Below are positions 1-8,553 of a stretch of DNA of 64,000 nucleotides, piece after piece (position 1 is the stretch's first letter; each line of letters begins with the position of its first letter). Position numbers and translations under genes: made by a program. The stretch is from NCBI GenBank assembly GCA_016183805.1, contig JACPDX010000005.1, positions 1 through 64,000 on the forward strand, given 5' to 3'. The stretch is from Bacteroidota bacterium. Lineage in GTDB: Bacteria; Bacteroidota; Bacteroidia; Flavobacteriales_E; Vicingaceae. The notes under the pieces are model-generated. The model was not told the origin of the DNA. It saw nothing but the letters and a program-made list of their open reading frames with translations, and searched no databases.

Positions 1-1
1 T

Positions 2-934
2 GGTATGCAAATAAGCATATTACAAGGGAGCCCTACAGGAGTGGCTGCTTATATAGAAAGACATACTACCACAAGTAATGTAAATGGTGTAGTAATGTTG
101 GAAATTGGAACAGGATCTGTAGTCGCTGGAAATTTTTCGACAATTAATTGGGCAAATGGACCTTATTTCATAAAAACAGAAACCGACCCAACTGGAGGAA
201 CTGTTTACTCTATTTCTGGAACAACTCAACTAATGAGCGTGCCTTATGCATTATACTCTAAGACGGCTGAAAATGTAACCAATGATCAAGTAAATGATGC
301 AGATGCCAATCCTACTAACGAAATACAAACAATAAGCCGTACAGGAACAACAGTAACATTGAGTAATGGTGGGGGGACATTTACTGATAGTGTAAATACT
401 TATGTAGCAGGAACTAACATTACCATTGTTGGTAATGTTATAAGTGCAACAAATGGACATTATGTAGGTGAATTTTATGGTGGTGGAGTTATCTTTTGGG
501 TAAGTGCTGATGGGCAACATGGCTTAATTGCTAGCTTAACTGATTTAGATGGTGGTAATGGTGTGGCTTGGAGTGCTAGTCCAACAATTGGAATTATGAC
601 AGCTCGAAGTATGAAAAATGGCTCAACTAATACTGCAGCAATAGTGGCTCAAGATGGAACAGCTGGTTATGCTGCCACTATGTGTAATTCTTATTCAGGA
701 GGTGGTTATAATGATTGGTATTTACCATCTGGCAGAGAATTATACTTACTTGCTTCTCAGGATTTTATTATATCTGGATTTGGAGAGGATTATACATCGC
801 CAACTTTTGGTAAATATTGGTCTTCTACAGAATACTTCAGTACTTCTGCTTGGTATTACAGTTTTCCTAATGGTAGCCTTAATAATGACGTAAAGACTGG
901 TACTTATAGAGTTAGAGCCATAAGATCTTTTTAA
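2..934 (+). CDS. Exported protein with DUF1566/Lcl-type C-terminal domain (5' partial)
   Basis: The reading frame is open to the left edge of the window, so the N-terminus, probably with a signal peptide, is missing. The visible N-terminal part carries phrases common in Bacteroidota surface proteins (WANGPYFIKTETDPTGG, then SVPYALYSKTAE). From about residue 155 it has the Lcl/DUF1566 pattern: GGGVIFWVSADGQHGLIAS, then NDWYLPSGREL and YWSSTE, ending in RVRAIRSF, as usual for this domain. The family is found in secreted or surface-anchored proteins of unknown, possibly ligand-binding, function. No T9SS tail follows. The domain call is from pattern recognition; the role is unknown. Confidence 0.8.
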   Translation, partial: GMQISILQGSPTGVAAYIERHTTTSNVNGVVMLEIGTGSVVAGNFSTINWANGPYFIKTETDPTGGTVYSISGTTQLMSVPYALYSKTAENVTNDQVNDADANPTNEIQTISRTGTTVTLSNGGGTFTDSVNTYVAGTNITIVGNVISATNGHYVGEFYGGGVIFWVSADGQHGLIASLTDLDGGNGVAWSASPTIGIMTARSMKNGSTNTAAIVAQDGTAGYAATMCNSYSGGGYNDWYLPSGRELYLLASQDFIISGFGEDYTSPTFGKYWSSTEYFSTSAWYYSFPNGSLNNDVKTGTYRVRAIRSF

Positions 935-1080
935 CTATTACATAAGCTTAATTATTAACTAGAAATAGGCTGAAACATTGCTTGTTACAAGGAGTTTATT
1001 TAATAGAAATTGATTCTTCAGAAATGAGAAAAATTATTTTAATAAGAAATTAAACAATAAAAATTAAAAACCATTAAATT

Positions 1081-2154
1081 ATGAAAAATGTAAAACAAAT
1101 TTTAGGATTAACAATTCTTATACTTTTTGCTGCAACTAGTAATGCACAATTAAAAGGTTTAGGAAGTAAACTTGGTAAAGCAGCTATTAAGGATGAAACT
1201 CCTGTTGCCTCTCCATCTAATAAAGAAACATCAGCGATTAAACCATCGAAAAAACTTGAATTAGATTGGAATACATTTAATATGGCTCCAGCTATAACAA
1301 TGAGCTCATTGTTGTATGGAACTCAAGTATCAAATTCAGGAAACTTGAGATTAAATACTTATACCGCATCATTTATCCCCTTTAAAAAAACAGACGGATC
1401 TATGGTAAATTCAGTTTATGATAAAGATGGGTTTTTAAAAATAAAAACGTATAAAGACGGAGCTTTAATTAAAGAATTTATTTATGACGGAGGAACTACT
1501 TTTGATGATAATAAATTAAGAAAATTTATATCTGAAACTTGTGATATAAGTCTTAAAGAAACTGGAACAGGAATGTATCGTATTGATTTTTATGCAGCAG
1601 ATAAAATGTTTTATACATTTGACTTTGAAGTTTATAAATTGGCAAATAATGATCCTTATGCAAAACTTAATGAAATGTATTTAAGCCGTGGACCATGGAA
1701 CAAATACGCTTGGATGGAACAACAGAAATCTGGAAATATGGTGTTTGGATTTTACTTAAATCATGAGGAGTTCCAACCAAATGCTGCCGACCCAAATAAA
1801 ACTGCTAAGGATGTGAATTGGACTATAAATATTACCAAAGATGATAAACCATTTGCAACGCAATATGATAGTAGAAAACCAGTTAAAGGGAAAGTTGAAC
1901 GTGGCGTATGGACTGAGATGTCCACTGCAATGAAAACAGCAGATGGTTTAAAAGTAATTCAATTGCCTGATTTTACAGATGGGGCATACAAAGTCGAAGT
2001 AAAAGTAGATGGTGAAGTAAAATCAAGAATATATACATTTAATGTAGCTAATAATAAAATTGTTTTAATGAACGAACAAGATAGGTCAAAGAATACAGAT
2101 TCTACAAAATTAATTGAAGGATGGAATAACTTTTATTGGTTTAAACTTCAGTAA
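1081..2154 (+). CDS. Exported protein of unknown function
   Basis: A 357-residue protein starting with a clear signal peptide (MKNVKQILGLTILILFAATSNAQ; cleavage probably after NAQ, near residue 23). I recognise no family. The mature part opens with a Gly/Lys-rich stretch (LKGLGSKLGKAAIKDE), followed by a soluble, mixed beta-rich region with no membrane segment and no T9SS tail. The start is supported by the A-rich leader (AAAAATTAAAAACC) typical of Bacteroidota. It stands alone, followed by a terminator-like hairpin. Probably periplasmic or on the cell surface. Confidence 0.7.
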   Translation: MKNVKQILGLTILILFAATSNAQLKGLGSKLGKAAIKDETPVASPSNKETSAIKPSKKLELDWNTFNMAPAITMSSLLYGTQVSNSGNLRLNTYTASFIPFKKTDGSMVNSVYDKDGFLKIKTYKDGALIKEFIYDGGTTFDDNKLRKFISETCDISLKETGTGMYRIDFYAADKMFYTFDFEVYKLANNDPYAKLNEMYLSRGPWNKYAWMEQQKSGNMVFGFYLNHEEFQPNAADPNKTAKDVNWTINITKDDKPFATQYDSRKPVKGKVERGVWTEMSTAMKTADGLKVIQLPDFTDGAYKVEVKVDGEVKSRIYTFNVANNKIVLMNEQDRSKNTDSTKLIEGWNNFYWFKLQ

Positions 2155-2181
2155 TAACTAGGTATTTAATACGTTTTGTGA

Positions 2182-2214
2182 AAAAGACCTCACAAGTAAT
2201 TGTGGGGCTTTTTT
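2182..2214 (+). terminator. Rho-independent terminator
   Basis: Arms AAGACCTCACA and TGTGGGGCTT pair with one G-U pair and one bulged A around a short loop (AGTAAT), followed by TTTTT. It lies about 30 bp after the stop of the unknown exported protein and fits a terminator for it. Confidence 0.6.
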
Positions 2215-2396
2215 ACTATATTCTTTTGTCAAATGCTCATTTTTTTTACTATATTCTCACATTATAATCATTGATTATTAATTATTTGTATATTAACCAT
2301 ATTATTATAAATAATTTTTGGAATCATAAGTTGTTTCTTCAGTTTTTAGATTTAATTAAGGCTAAAGTGATAAGATTCCAATTAATAAATAAAAAA

Positions 2397-3764
2397 ATGA
2401 ATCGGATTCTTTCAATCATATTGTTAATGTTTATTTCTATTAACATGATGTCTCAGTGTTATACATCAATATCTACTAAAGGTTTTCATAATGTTGCTAT
2501 AAGCAGTGATGGCTCTATTTGGTCATGGGGAAGAAATAATTACAACCAAATTGGAAACAATTCTAATTTAACTCAATATTCACCAATTCAAATAACAACA
2601 GATTTAGATTGGATAATGATTTCTTTAGGAACTTGGAATTCAACTGCAATCAAAAATGATGGGTCTGCCTGGTATTGGGGGTGGAATTATTATGGAACAG
2701 CTGGACTTCCAAACACTCCTATTCCACTACAAATAACTGGAATAGGAAATGGTAACTTAATAACTACAGGATTAAATAATACAGCGGTAATAAAATCAGA
2801 TGGAACATTGTGGATATGGGGGTGGAATGAGTATGGTACAATTGGAGATGGAACAAACAATTCAAGTTCTTCTCCGATTCAAGTTGGGACAGACACGAAT
2901 TGGAAATATGTTTCTATAGGCGATCAGCACATTAGTGCTATTAAGACTGATGGTTCTCTTTGGGCTTGGGGTAGAAACAATTCTGGTCAAATTGGCAACA
3001 ATATTTTTGGAGAACAAACTACACCATTAAGAATTGGAACCGCAAATGACTGGGAAAAATCATATTCAGGCTATGCATCTAACTTAGCGATTAAGACTGA
3101 TGGTTCTCTTTGGGCATGGGGGTGGAATGCTTACGGACAGTTAGGTGATGGAACTAGTACAAATAGAACAACTCCAATTCAAATTGGTAGTGATACAGAT
3201 TGGGTAGATATTGCTATAACAACACATAGTTTAGCTATTAAGTCAAATGGAACATTATGGGCATGGGGATATAATAATTATGGAAAACTTGGATTGGGCA
3301 GTACTGCCAATCAAATTGTAATTCCAACACAAGTTGGTTCAGATAGTGATTGGATGAAGGCAATACCAGGTTTTGAGCATACTATTGCATTAAAAGATAA
3401 TGGGACATTGTGGGCTTGGGGGCATAATGATGTTGGACAATTAGGTGATGGAACAAACATTGATAAAACAACTCCAATTCAAATAGGAACAACTTGTACC
3501 ACTTTGAGTATAGTTGAGAAAGAAAATCATGAATTTTTCTTGTTCCCAAACCCAACAAAAGGAATATTTACCATTAACTTAAACAACCAACAAGGAGCAA
3601 TAAACTATACCTTAACAACACTTGAAGGAAGAATAGTTAAACAAATAAACAATGTTACTACAAACAACGTTGAAGTTGATTTAACAAACGAAAGTAAAGG
3701 CATTTATTTGTTAAGAATTAACGAAGCAAACACTAATAAAATTTACAAGATTGTAAGACAATAG
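2397..3764 (+). CDS. RCC1-repeat exported protein with T9SS type A sorting tail
   Basis: The ATG at 2397 is chosen because it follows AATAAATAAAAAA and gives a signal peptide at once (MNRILSIILLMFISINMMSQ); the frame is open further upstream without one. Seven RCC1-type blades follow, each with the core (A/V)IK(T/S)DG(S/T)LWAWG and N.(Y/S)GQ(L/I)GDG, which should form a beta-propeller. Residues from about 380 form a T9SS sorting domain: FPNPTKGIFTINL, then LTTLEGRIVKQ and KGIYLLRIN, ending KIYKIVRQ. It is therefore a probable T9SS-secreted surface protein. RCC1 blades usually bind proteins; the ligand here is unknown. Confidence 0.85.
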   Translation: MNRILSIILLMFISINMMSQCYTSISTKGFHNVAISSDGSIWSWGRNNYNQIGNNSNLTQYSPIQITTDLDWIMISLGTWNSTAIKNDGSAWYWGWNYYGTAGLPNTPIPLQITGIGNGNLITTGLNNTAVIKSDGTLWIWGWNEYGTIGDGTNNSSSSPIQVGTDTNWKYVSIGDQHISAIKTDGSLWAWGRNNSGQIGNNIFGEQTTPLRIGTANDWEKSYSGYASNLAIKTDGSLWAWGWNAYGQLGDGTSTNRTTPIQIGSDTDWVDIAITTHSLAIKSNGTLWAWGYNNYGKLGLGSTANQIVIPTQVGSDSDWMKAIPGFEHTIALKDNGTLWAWGHNDVGQLGDGTNIDKTTPIQIGTTCTTLSIVEKENHEFFLFPNPTKGIFTINLNNQQGAINYTLTTLEGRIVKQINNVTTNNVEVDLTNESKGIYLLRINEANTNKIYKIVRQ

Positions 3765-3884
3765 TTGTGTAAGTTTAGTTTTATGCCATTGTGTTCTTGG
3801 CAGACAAGGCAGACTTCTATATTGTCTTTGATAATCATACGACCTATTAATTTTCTTAAGACATCGATCTTGTCATAAACTTTA

Positions 3885-4034
3885 ATGAAAATTAGGAAAT
3901 CAAAAATAAATACTTCTGTCAATATGAACAAAGGTGTCTCTGTAATAGATGAAATAACTCCGGAATTGAATTATGGACATGTTAAGCGAAGTTTTTTAAG
4001 GGGAATTAATAAAGTTCAGTATCTGTTAAAATAG
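3885..4034 (+). pseudogene. Possible C-terminal remnant of a transposase
   Basis: A 49-codon frame ends in NYGHVKRSFLRGINKVQYLLK. The R-x-F-L-R-G-x-x-K-V pattern resembles the tail of IS1182/IS5-type DDE transposases, in which a similar block precedes a conserved HN motif that is absent here. No inverted repeats or upstream catalytic part are visible. The rest of 3765-4035 shows no gene. It sits directly against the repeat marking the island's left edge. A weak call that could be chance. Confidence 0.3.
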
Positions 4035-4125
4035 AGCGACTGAAACATTGCCGTTTACTGAAACATTTTGGGCGTTATTTGTGCTTATTTGGGTACAATT
4101 GACAATTGGAACCCCTGTAAAACGT

Positions 4126-4162
4126 AAGAACCGCTTGTTTCTTTCGAATTCAAGCGGTTCTT
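4126..4162 (-). terminator. Displaced tRNA-Glu terminator hairpin
   Basis: AAGAACCGCTTG pairs perfectly with CAAGCGGTTCTT over 12 bp. It is the counterpart of the hairpin directly after the intact tRNA-Glu at the right end. In the uninterrupted chromosome it would have terminated the tRNA transcript (minus strand); here it is cut off from the tRNA by the island. Confidence 0.6.
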
Positions 4163-4182
4163 TGCAGCCCGTAGGGGAATCG
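4152..4182. other. attL core
   Basis: 31 bp (AAGCGGTTCTTTGCAGCCCG..., ending GGGGAATCG) identical to 35800-35830. Bases 4165-4182 correspond to the last 18 bases of tRNA-Glu. Identity stops after 4182 (TGCCTTTC here, AACCCCTG in the tRNA), which places the crossover within this core. Confidence 0.88.
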
Positions 4183-4228
4183 TGCCTTTCTAGCAATGAC
4201 AGGGCATTTGGGAGTAATATTTGTTTCG

Positions 4229-4252
4229 ACTGAAACATTATTGAAACATTTT
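4229..4252. promoter_or_regulatory. Candidate integrase arm-type site, left arm
   Basis: 24 bp beginning ACTGAAACATTATTGAAACA are identical, in the same orientation, to 35694-35717 near the other end. Each copy contains two TGAAACATT units. After excision the two copies would flank the core on either side of attP, as expected of arm-type integrase binding sites. The sequence match is direct; the role is inference. Confidence 0.5.
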
Positions 4253-5478
4253 TAACTCAATAATAAAATTGACTCAGATAAATTTTTATTGCTTATTTGG
4301 CCGTAAATCATCGTTGATGAGATCGATTTGTGTCCTAAAAATCTCTGTAAAACAACAATATTTAACCCCCTGTCTAAACACTCGACTGAAAACGTATGGC
4401 GACCCGTGTGCGTACTAACTTTTCCTTTAATGCCTGCCGAAATTTTCATCGTGCGAAGGTGCTTGTTAAAAATTTGGTTAGTAATTCTTGGAAATACGAA
4501 CTGATTACCGGTTCTATCCCCTTTGTATTTAATTGCAATATCTCTAGCAGTAGGAGTGAGGGGGAAGTTGAGCATCCCTCTTGTTTTCTGTTGCTCCATG
4601 CTTAACCAAAGCAAACCATCTGTAGAATATTCAAGGTCAACGCAACGGAGCCCTTGGAAGTCTCCAAAACGTAATCCACTGTGGCATAGGAATAGAAAGT
4701 ACTCCTTCGCACGGACGAGTCCGCGATATTCAGATACATCAAGGTCCTCAATTTTTTTCAATTGCTCCGAGGTCAGGTAGCTAATTTTTTGGGTCTTATC
4801 ATGTTGCACTTTGTATCCATCGAACGGGTTTTTGGGGAGCATCTCTGCCCTTACAGCTTCGTTTACTATTGCCTTAATACGTTTGATATTGGTTACCATG
4901 CTAGATCTCATCATTGGGCCACCAATTGATTCTATTTTATTGGAGAGCAAGTAATGTTCAAATTCGATAATGAAGCTCCTGGATAGCTCATTTAGTTTTA
5001 TATCAGTAATGCCTTTTCTTACCAAAAAGGAATGTAGATGATTCCTTGCCCTTAAGTATTGGTTGATAGTAGATGCTCGGTATACTGTGGATTGCTGTTT
5101 TTTTTGTTCAACGACTTGATCATAATACTTCAGGAAAGGCATATCACTGTTTTTTATTTCCTTGCCGGTTAACACCTCTTTTATTCTTTTTAAGGTTGGG
5201 GCAGTTGGTTCCTTCTTTAGTGCCTCAAAAGCATCAATAACTGATAATCGGAATTCGCCAATCTTTTGATTACAGAAAATGCTAAATTTCTTAGTTGGCA
5301 AAAACATTTCGTTTTGAAAATCCCATTCAGATGGATTCGCCTGTATCCTTAACGATAATTCCAGCTTCTTTCTCTTGTACGTCACGCGTGCATACACAGG
5401 GTAAGTGGACAAATCTTTTTTGCCGTAGTGCAGCAGATGCACTTTAACTTTGGGTGATATGTCGGCAAAATACTTCAT
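4252..5478 (-). CDS. Tyrosine recombinase / integrase
   Basis: A 408-residue site-specific recombinase of the type usual on Bacteroidota mobile elements. Residues 1-100 form the N-terminal arm-binding-like domain (VKVHLLHYGKKDLSTYPVYARVTYKRK). A SAM-like core-binding domain follows (about 115-215), then the catalytic domain. Catalytic residues visible: Arg in HSGLRFGD, Lys in QQKTRG, HTGRHTF (H-x-x-R), HKSISSTMIYGQ with the nucleophile Tyr. The gene reads away from the island interior and stops 70 bp from the core, so it almost certainly integrated this island. Its start lies 1 bp into the stop codon of the upstream HTH gene, which implies co-transcription. Confidence 0.95.
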   Translation of the reverse strand: MKYFADISPKVKVHLLHYGKKDLSTYPVYARVTYKRKKLELSLRIQANPSEWDFQNEMFLPTKKFSIFCNQKIGEFRLSVIDAFEALKKEPTAPTLKRIKEVLTGKEIKNSDMPFLKYYDQVVEQKKQQSTVYRASTINQYLRARNHLHSFLVRKGITDIKLNELSRSFIIEFEHYLLSNKIESIGGPMMRSSMVTNIKRIKAIVNEAVRAEMLPKNPFDGYKVQHDKTQKISYLTSEQLKKIEDLDVSEYRGLVRAKEYFLFLCHSGLRFGDFQGLRCVDLEYSTDGLLWLSMEQQKTRGMLNFPLTPTARDIAIKYKGDRTGNQFVFPRITNQIFNKHLRTMKISAGIKGKVSTHTGRHTFSVECLDRGLNIVVLQRFLGHKSISSTMIYGQISNKNLSESILLLS

Positions 5479-5789
5479 TATCTATTTTTCTCATTTTCGT
5501 TTAGTAACTCTCTTATCTGTGACATTTTATAATAGTTGGCTTTGCCAGCTATGCTGCTAGTAGTTAAGAGCCCTCGCTTCTTTAAATTTAAGAGCGTACC
5601 TCTTGATAAATTGGCTTGGATAATAAGGTCGTGTTCACTAATCCAGTCTCCAAACAATTGTTCGTGTTGGTGATTAATTTCAAGAACTTGAAGCAGTTGA
5701 TCCACCTTGTGTCCCAATACCCGTACCTGTTCAATCAAGAGACTTATATCAGCAAGTGTAGCCCTATTTTTTAAATCTTCATTTTCCAT
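5478..5789 (-). CDS. Small HTH protein, possible excisionase/integrase partner
   Basis: 103 residues. The N-terminal half is a probable coiled coil (LLIEQVRVLGHKVDQLLQVLE). The C-terminal half is a winged-helix/MerR-like reader: WISEHDLIIQANLSRGTLLN, LKKRGLL, YYKMSQIRELL. This architecture (coiled coil plus HTH_17-like domain) is common next to integrases in Bacteroidota and often regulates integration or excision. The stop codon overlaps the integrase start, so the two are translationally coupled. Role inferred from context. Confidence 0.65.
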   Translation of the reverse strand: MENEDLKNRATLADISLLIEQVRVLGHKVDQLLQVLEINHQHEQLFGDWISEHDLIIQANLSRGTLLNLKKRGLLTTSSIAGKANYYKMSQIRELLNENEKNR

Positions 5790-5899
5790 GACTCTTTGTT
5801 TTCTGATTTTTTTCCAACGATATTTAAAAACAAGCTGTTAGAATTATCAAATTTGTTTATCCAACATTTATTAATGCCTTATTTCGAGATTTGAGACCG

Positions 5900-6187
5900 T
5901 CAATCTTTAGTTTGTTGTTGTGTTTTTGTTTCTGCACTGCCAACTAAAATTAAGTTAGTTCTTGCACCAAGTGAAATGAGTGCCCAGTTTAATCTACACC
6001 CTTCAATTTTATTTAAGTTAGTAGTGGCCTGATACAAATCAAAAATATTACCTTGAAATGCGTATGATTTTTCTTTGTATTCATCTTCAGGGTGTGAGTT
6101 ATTTGTAAACTCTACCTTAGATAAATCGAAGCATTTTAGAATTTTGAGTTTATCAATTCTACCTGCTGAAATAATTAATGTTAACAT
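5900..6187 (-). CDS. Small unknown protein
   Basis: 95 residues, no recognised family (MLTLIISAGRIDKLKILKCF... ending AETKTQQQTKD). It looks soluble, with no signal peptide. It follows the 97-residue gene on the same strand after about 80 bp and is probably the last gene of the methyltransferase operon. The A/T-rich leader (AATTATAAAACT) before the ATG fits a Bacteroidota start. Confidence 0.5.
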   Translation of the reverse strand: MLTLIISAGRIDKLKILKCFDLSKVEFTNNSHPEDEYKEKSYAFQGNIFDLYQATTNLNKIEGCRLNWALISLGARTNLILVGSAETKTQQQTKD

Positions 6188-6265
6188 AGTTTTATAATTT
6201 AATTGGTTTATAATTTGTTTTAATTCTCTACCACCAAGTATATTAATGGTGGTAGAGTTGATTGA

Positions 6266-6559
6266 TTAATCAGTAACCGTATTACCAAACACAAGGTCAG
6301 TAACTTGTTTGAGTAAATAGATAGACCAATGTCTTACCCAATAATCATGATTTGTTATGTACTCAAATAACTCTGTAGGGTCTTCAATACAAAGAAGTTC
6401 AGTAGGATCTTCTTCATAAAAGTGTTTATCTCTTGCAAAGAGATTCCGTACATTTTCTTGAAAATGCTCAGTAGCTTGAATACTAATTATTTCCAACTGT
6501 TGATCGATTGTAAGTTCGGTTACAGTATTGTTGTTATTGTTTTGTTTTTTTGTTTTCAT
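6266..6559 (-). CDS. Small acidic unknown protein
   Basis: 97 residues with a low-complexity start (MKTKKQNNNNNTVTELT). A soluble, acidic, Trp-containing body carries an internal short repeat (EEDPTELLCIEDPTELFEY). No family recognised. It sits 18 bp after the methyltransferase start-to-stop unit on the same strand, so it is probably co-transcribed with it. The small acidic character would suit an island regulator or anti-host factor, but nothing in the sequence shows this. Confidence 0.5.
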   Translation of the reverse strand: MKTKKQNNNNNTVTELTIDQQLEIISIQATEHFQENVRNLFARDKHFYEEDPTELLCIEDPTELFEYITNHDYWVRHWSIYLLKQVTDLVFGNTVTD

Positions 6560-6577
6560 CTTATTTGTTTTTAGTTA

Positions 6578-7639
6578 TTAATATTCATTCTTAACTGGAA
6601 GTTCAAATATTTCTTCCATGATTGTTTTGGCGATGTGGTACGCCAGATTTATTGGTACACCGTTGCCAACTGCAACATGTTGTTGGTCAATGGGAGTCCC
6701 TTCAGGAATAATGTACTTCATTCCTGATTTTAGCCCTTGCATCACTAACTTATCTTGGATAGTAGGTGGCCAAACATTATCTCCTTTAGCAAACCATGAG
6801 GGGCTACCAGAAGTGACCGTGCACATCCAATGATTCTTGTTCTTAATTAAATCAACAAAATGCCCTGAAAAATGATAATCAATATCAAATAATTCCCCTG
6901 GTCGAATAGCAGATTCTGGTCTTGGCTTTGGAAAAACTGGCATTTTTCCCATAGATTTATTGACCATAATTGTAATTACTCTCCTCCTGTTCTGGCAGCC
7001 ATCATAATGCAATGCGTTCATCTCTTGATAAGCACAGTTATAACCACATTTTGACGCCTGATTCAAAAAGTCAAAGTATAAATCCCTATGGTTCTTGTCA
7101 AGAATATCTGGCACTTCTTCCATGACTGCAACGTCAGGGTTTAACTCTTTAAGTATGCGTAAATATTCGAAAACCAATTTATTGCGCTCACCATCATTAT
7201 GTACATTCAACTTAGTGAAGTCGGTACATGGTGGTCCACCAATCAACACTATCCAAATGTGCTTACCGTACAACTCCTCACAAATTTTTCGAATCTCTCT
7301 ACCATCTACTTCTTGTATAGTTTCAGGGCGTTTTGCACTACCGTCAGCATTCATAATATAATGGTCACGTAATTCTTTTTTACGCTTTTTTTCCAATTTT
7401 TCGTTTTCCAATTTTTTCAGCTTAGGTTTCATTTCTTCAGCAGAAACAAACACCCATCGAATTAATGGATTACCATTTGGATCTTTAAAGTTAAAGCTGT
7501 GCATGTTTGCAGCATGGCAGTTGAACTCCACGGCATAAGCACCTTTCATTCCAGCTATCATCATCCCATAGAGTAGGAGGTCCATTCCTGAAAATATGGA
7601 TACTATAATGACCTGTTTTAATTTGTTATTCTTGTTCAT
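6578..7639 (-). CDS. C5-cytosine DNA methyltransferase (orphan)
   Basis: 353 residues. It should transfer a methyl group from S-adenosylmethionine to C5 of cytosine in DNA. Motif I is IFSGMDLLLYGMMIAGM (about 15-31). Motif IV is GGPPCTDF with catalytic Cys138. Motif VI is MEEVPDI (173-179, EEV instead of the usual ENV). Motif VIII is QNRRRVI (216-222) and motif X is VGNGVPINLAYHI near residue 328. A Lys/Glu-rich insertion lies between motifs III and IV (about 70-115). The target-recognition region is short. No restriction endonuclease is nearby. The start overlaps the upstream HTH gene by 14 bp. It may protect the island or act in regulation. Confidence 0.88.
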   Translation of the reverse strand: MNKNNKLKQVIIVSIFSGMDLLLYGMMIAGMKGAYAVEFNCHAANMHSFNFKDPNGNPLIRWVFVSAEEMKPKLKKLENEKLEKKRKKELRDHYIMNADGSAKRPETIQEVDGREIRKICEELYGKHIWIVLIGGPPCTDFTKLNVHNDGERNKLVFEYLRILKELNPDVAVMEEVPDILDKNHRDLYFDFLNQASKCGYNCAYQEMNALHYDGCQNRRRVITIMVNKSMGKMPVFPKPRPESAIRPGELFDIDYHFSGHFVDLIKNKNHWMCTVTSGSPSWFAKGDNVWPPTIQDKLVMQGLKSGMKYIIPEGTPIDQQHVAVGNGVPINLAYHIAKTIMEEIFELPVKNEY

Positions 7640-8135
7640 AAGTTAATTTTTTATGGTTAATAATAAATTCTTTGTTGCATCCACATGGGCATCTAAATTT
7701 CACTTGGTCCATATCAATGTGTTCTACTAATTGTTTATTGGAAGCTACTTGTGGTGAATCCACCGTAAGTGATGCCTCAATCACTTGTGTTGAAGTAACC
7801 ACAGGTTCATCATCAGAAACAAATGTTGTACTTACTGTTGCTGAGTTTTCTGCCTCCAGTACCTCTTGGTACATAGATTCACTTACAGTATTTGTAGAGC
7901 TATGGTAGTACATCACCGGTTGAACACCAGGTACTTCAGGAATACTTCCTCTTTCTTCCGCTACAGCATCACTATAAGCAACGTACAAAGCCATTCTATC
8001 ACGTTTCATTCTATCAAAATTTAGTGGCTTTACTCGACCTACTTTTAATATACACCTAACATAATTTGGCTTAACTTTAAACCTCTTTGCTATTTGTTCA
8101 ATAGTCGTTGGGTTTCTTTTTTTATTCTTCTTCAT
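7626..8135 (-). CDS. HTH protein with C-terminal Cys cluster
   Basis: 169 residues. The N-terminus is a homeodomain-like HTH (TTIEQIAKRFKVKPNYVRCILKVGRV, residues 9-34), followed by a Lys/Arg-rich helix, a Ser/Thr/Val-rich linker and a C-terminal CPCGCNKEF motif that could bind zinc. It overlaps the ParB-like gene upstream by 14 bp and the methyltransferase downstream by 14 bp, so the three are translationally coupled. Likely a DNA-binding partner of that module. Family not recognised. Confidence 0.6.
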   Translation of the reverse strand: MKKNKKRNPTTIEQIAKRFKVKPNYVRCILKVGRVKPLNFDRMKRDRMALYVAYSDAVAEERGSIPEVPGVQPVMYYHSSTNTVSESMYQEVLEAENSATVSTTFVSDDEPVVTSTQVIEASLTVDSPQVASNKQLVEHIDMDQVKFRCPCGCNKEFIINHKKLTYEQE

Positions 8136-8553
8136 CTTCCCAAGTATTTAATTCAACATCAAAGTCACTTCTGTGGCCTTGCCCTTTAGATAAAATTTCG
8201 AAGAAGTACTCAAAACGGATGTAGTCTTCTTCTGGATCTCTATGGAATCCTGTTTGCACTTCTATTATCAGTTCGGGCAACTCTTCGTCACTACATTTGG
8301 AAATTTCGATTCCTGGTAATGTTTCTATACCATTATGTAGTGCAACTTGAACCGTTGACCAACCATCTATTACATGTGGTACCGGTTTACCATCCATATC
8401 AATGTGTTGGAATATTACCGGGTTCTGCCTACCATATTTCAGTATGGATTCCCCGTGCATTTCCAGTTCTTCTAAGGTGCGCACCACATTCAACCGCTCG
8501 TGGATTGGATGCCGTTTTAACTCTTTAACTTTTAATTCAATTACTTTCATCAT
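8122..8553 (-). CDS. ParB/Srx-like domain protein
   Basis: 143 residues resembling the N-terminal ParB/sulfiredoxin fold: VKELKRHPIHERLN at the start, an LEELEMHGESILKYGRQNP helix, then VIDGWSTVQVALHNGIETLPG in place of the usual DGxxR block. The HTH part of true ParB is missing; the HTH is instead on the overlapping downstream gene, so the pair may act as a split ParB-like unit. The usual family Arg is replaced (DGWST rather than DGxHR), so activity is uncertain. First gene of a run of five on the minus strand. Confidence 0.65.
   Translation of the reverse strand: MMKVIELKVKELKRHPIHERLNVVRTLEELEMHGESILKYGRQNPVIFQHIDMDGKPVPHVIDGWSTVQVALHNGIETLPGIEISKCSDEELPELIIEVQTGFHRDPEEDYIRFEYFFEILSKGQGHRSDFDVELNTWEDEEE

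Larger units (their letters stand above)
4039..4182. repeat. Left copy of the long imperfect attachment repeat (attL side)
   Basis: This segment matches 35676-35830 with about nine substitutions and one 11-bp length difference (the right copy has one extra TGAAACATT unit). Its last 31 bp (4152-4182) are identical to 35800-35830. It contains two TGAAACATT motifs, the sequence TACAATTGACAATTGGAACC (with one upstream difference between copies), a tRNA-terminator-like hairpin and the last bases of tRNA-Glu. Sequence to the left is chromosomal flank or a relict element. Confidence 0.85.

Noticed and set aside
4048..4233. Short open frames on both strands across the attL repeat
   Set aside because: They run through the tRNA end, terminator hairpin and arm site and have no start context or family; they are by-products of the repeat.
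6578..8553. Complete restriction-modification system
   Set aside because: No endonuclease, helicase or specificity gene beside the methyltransferase.
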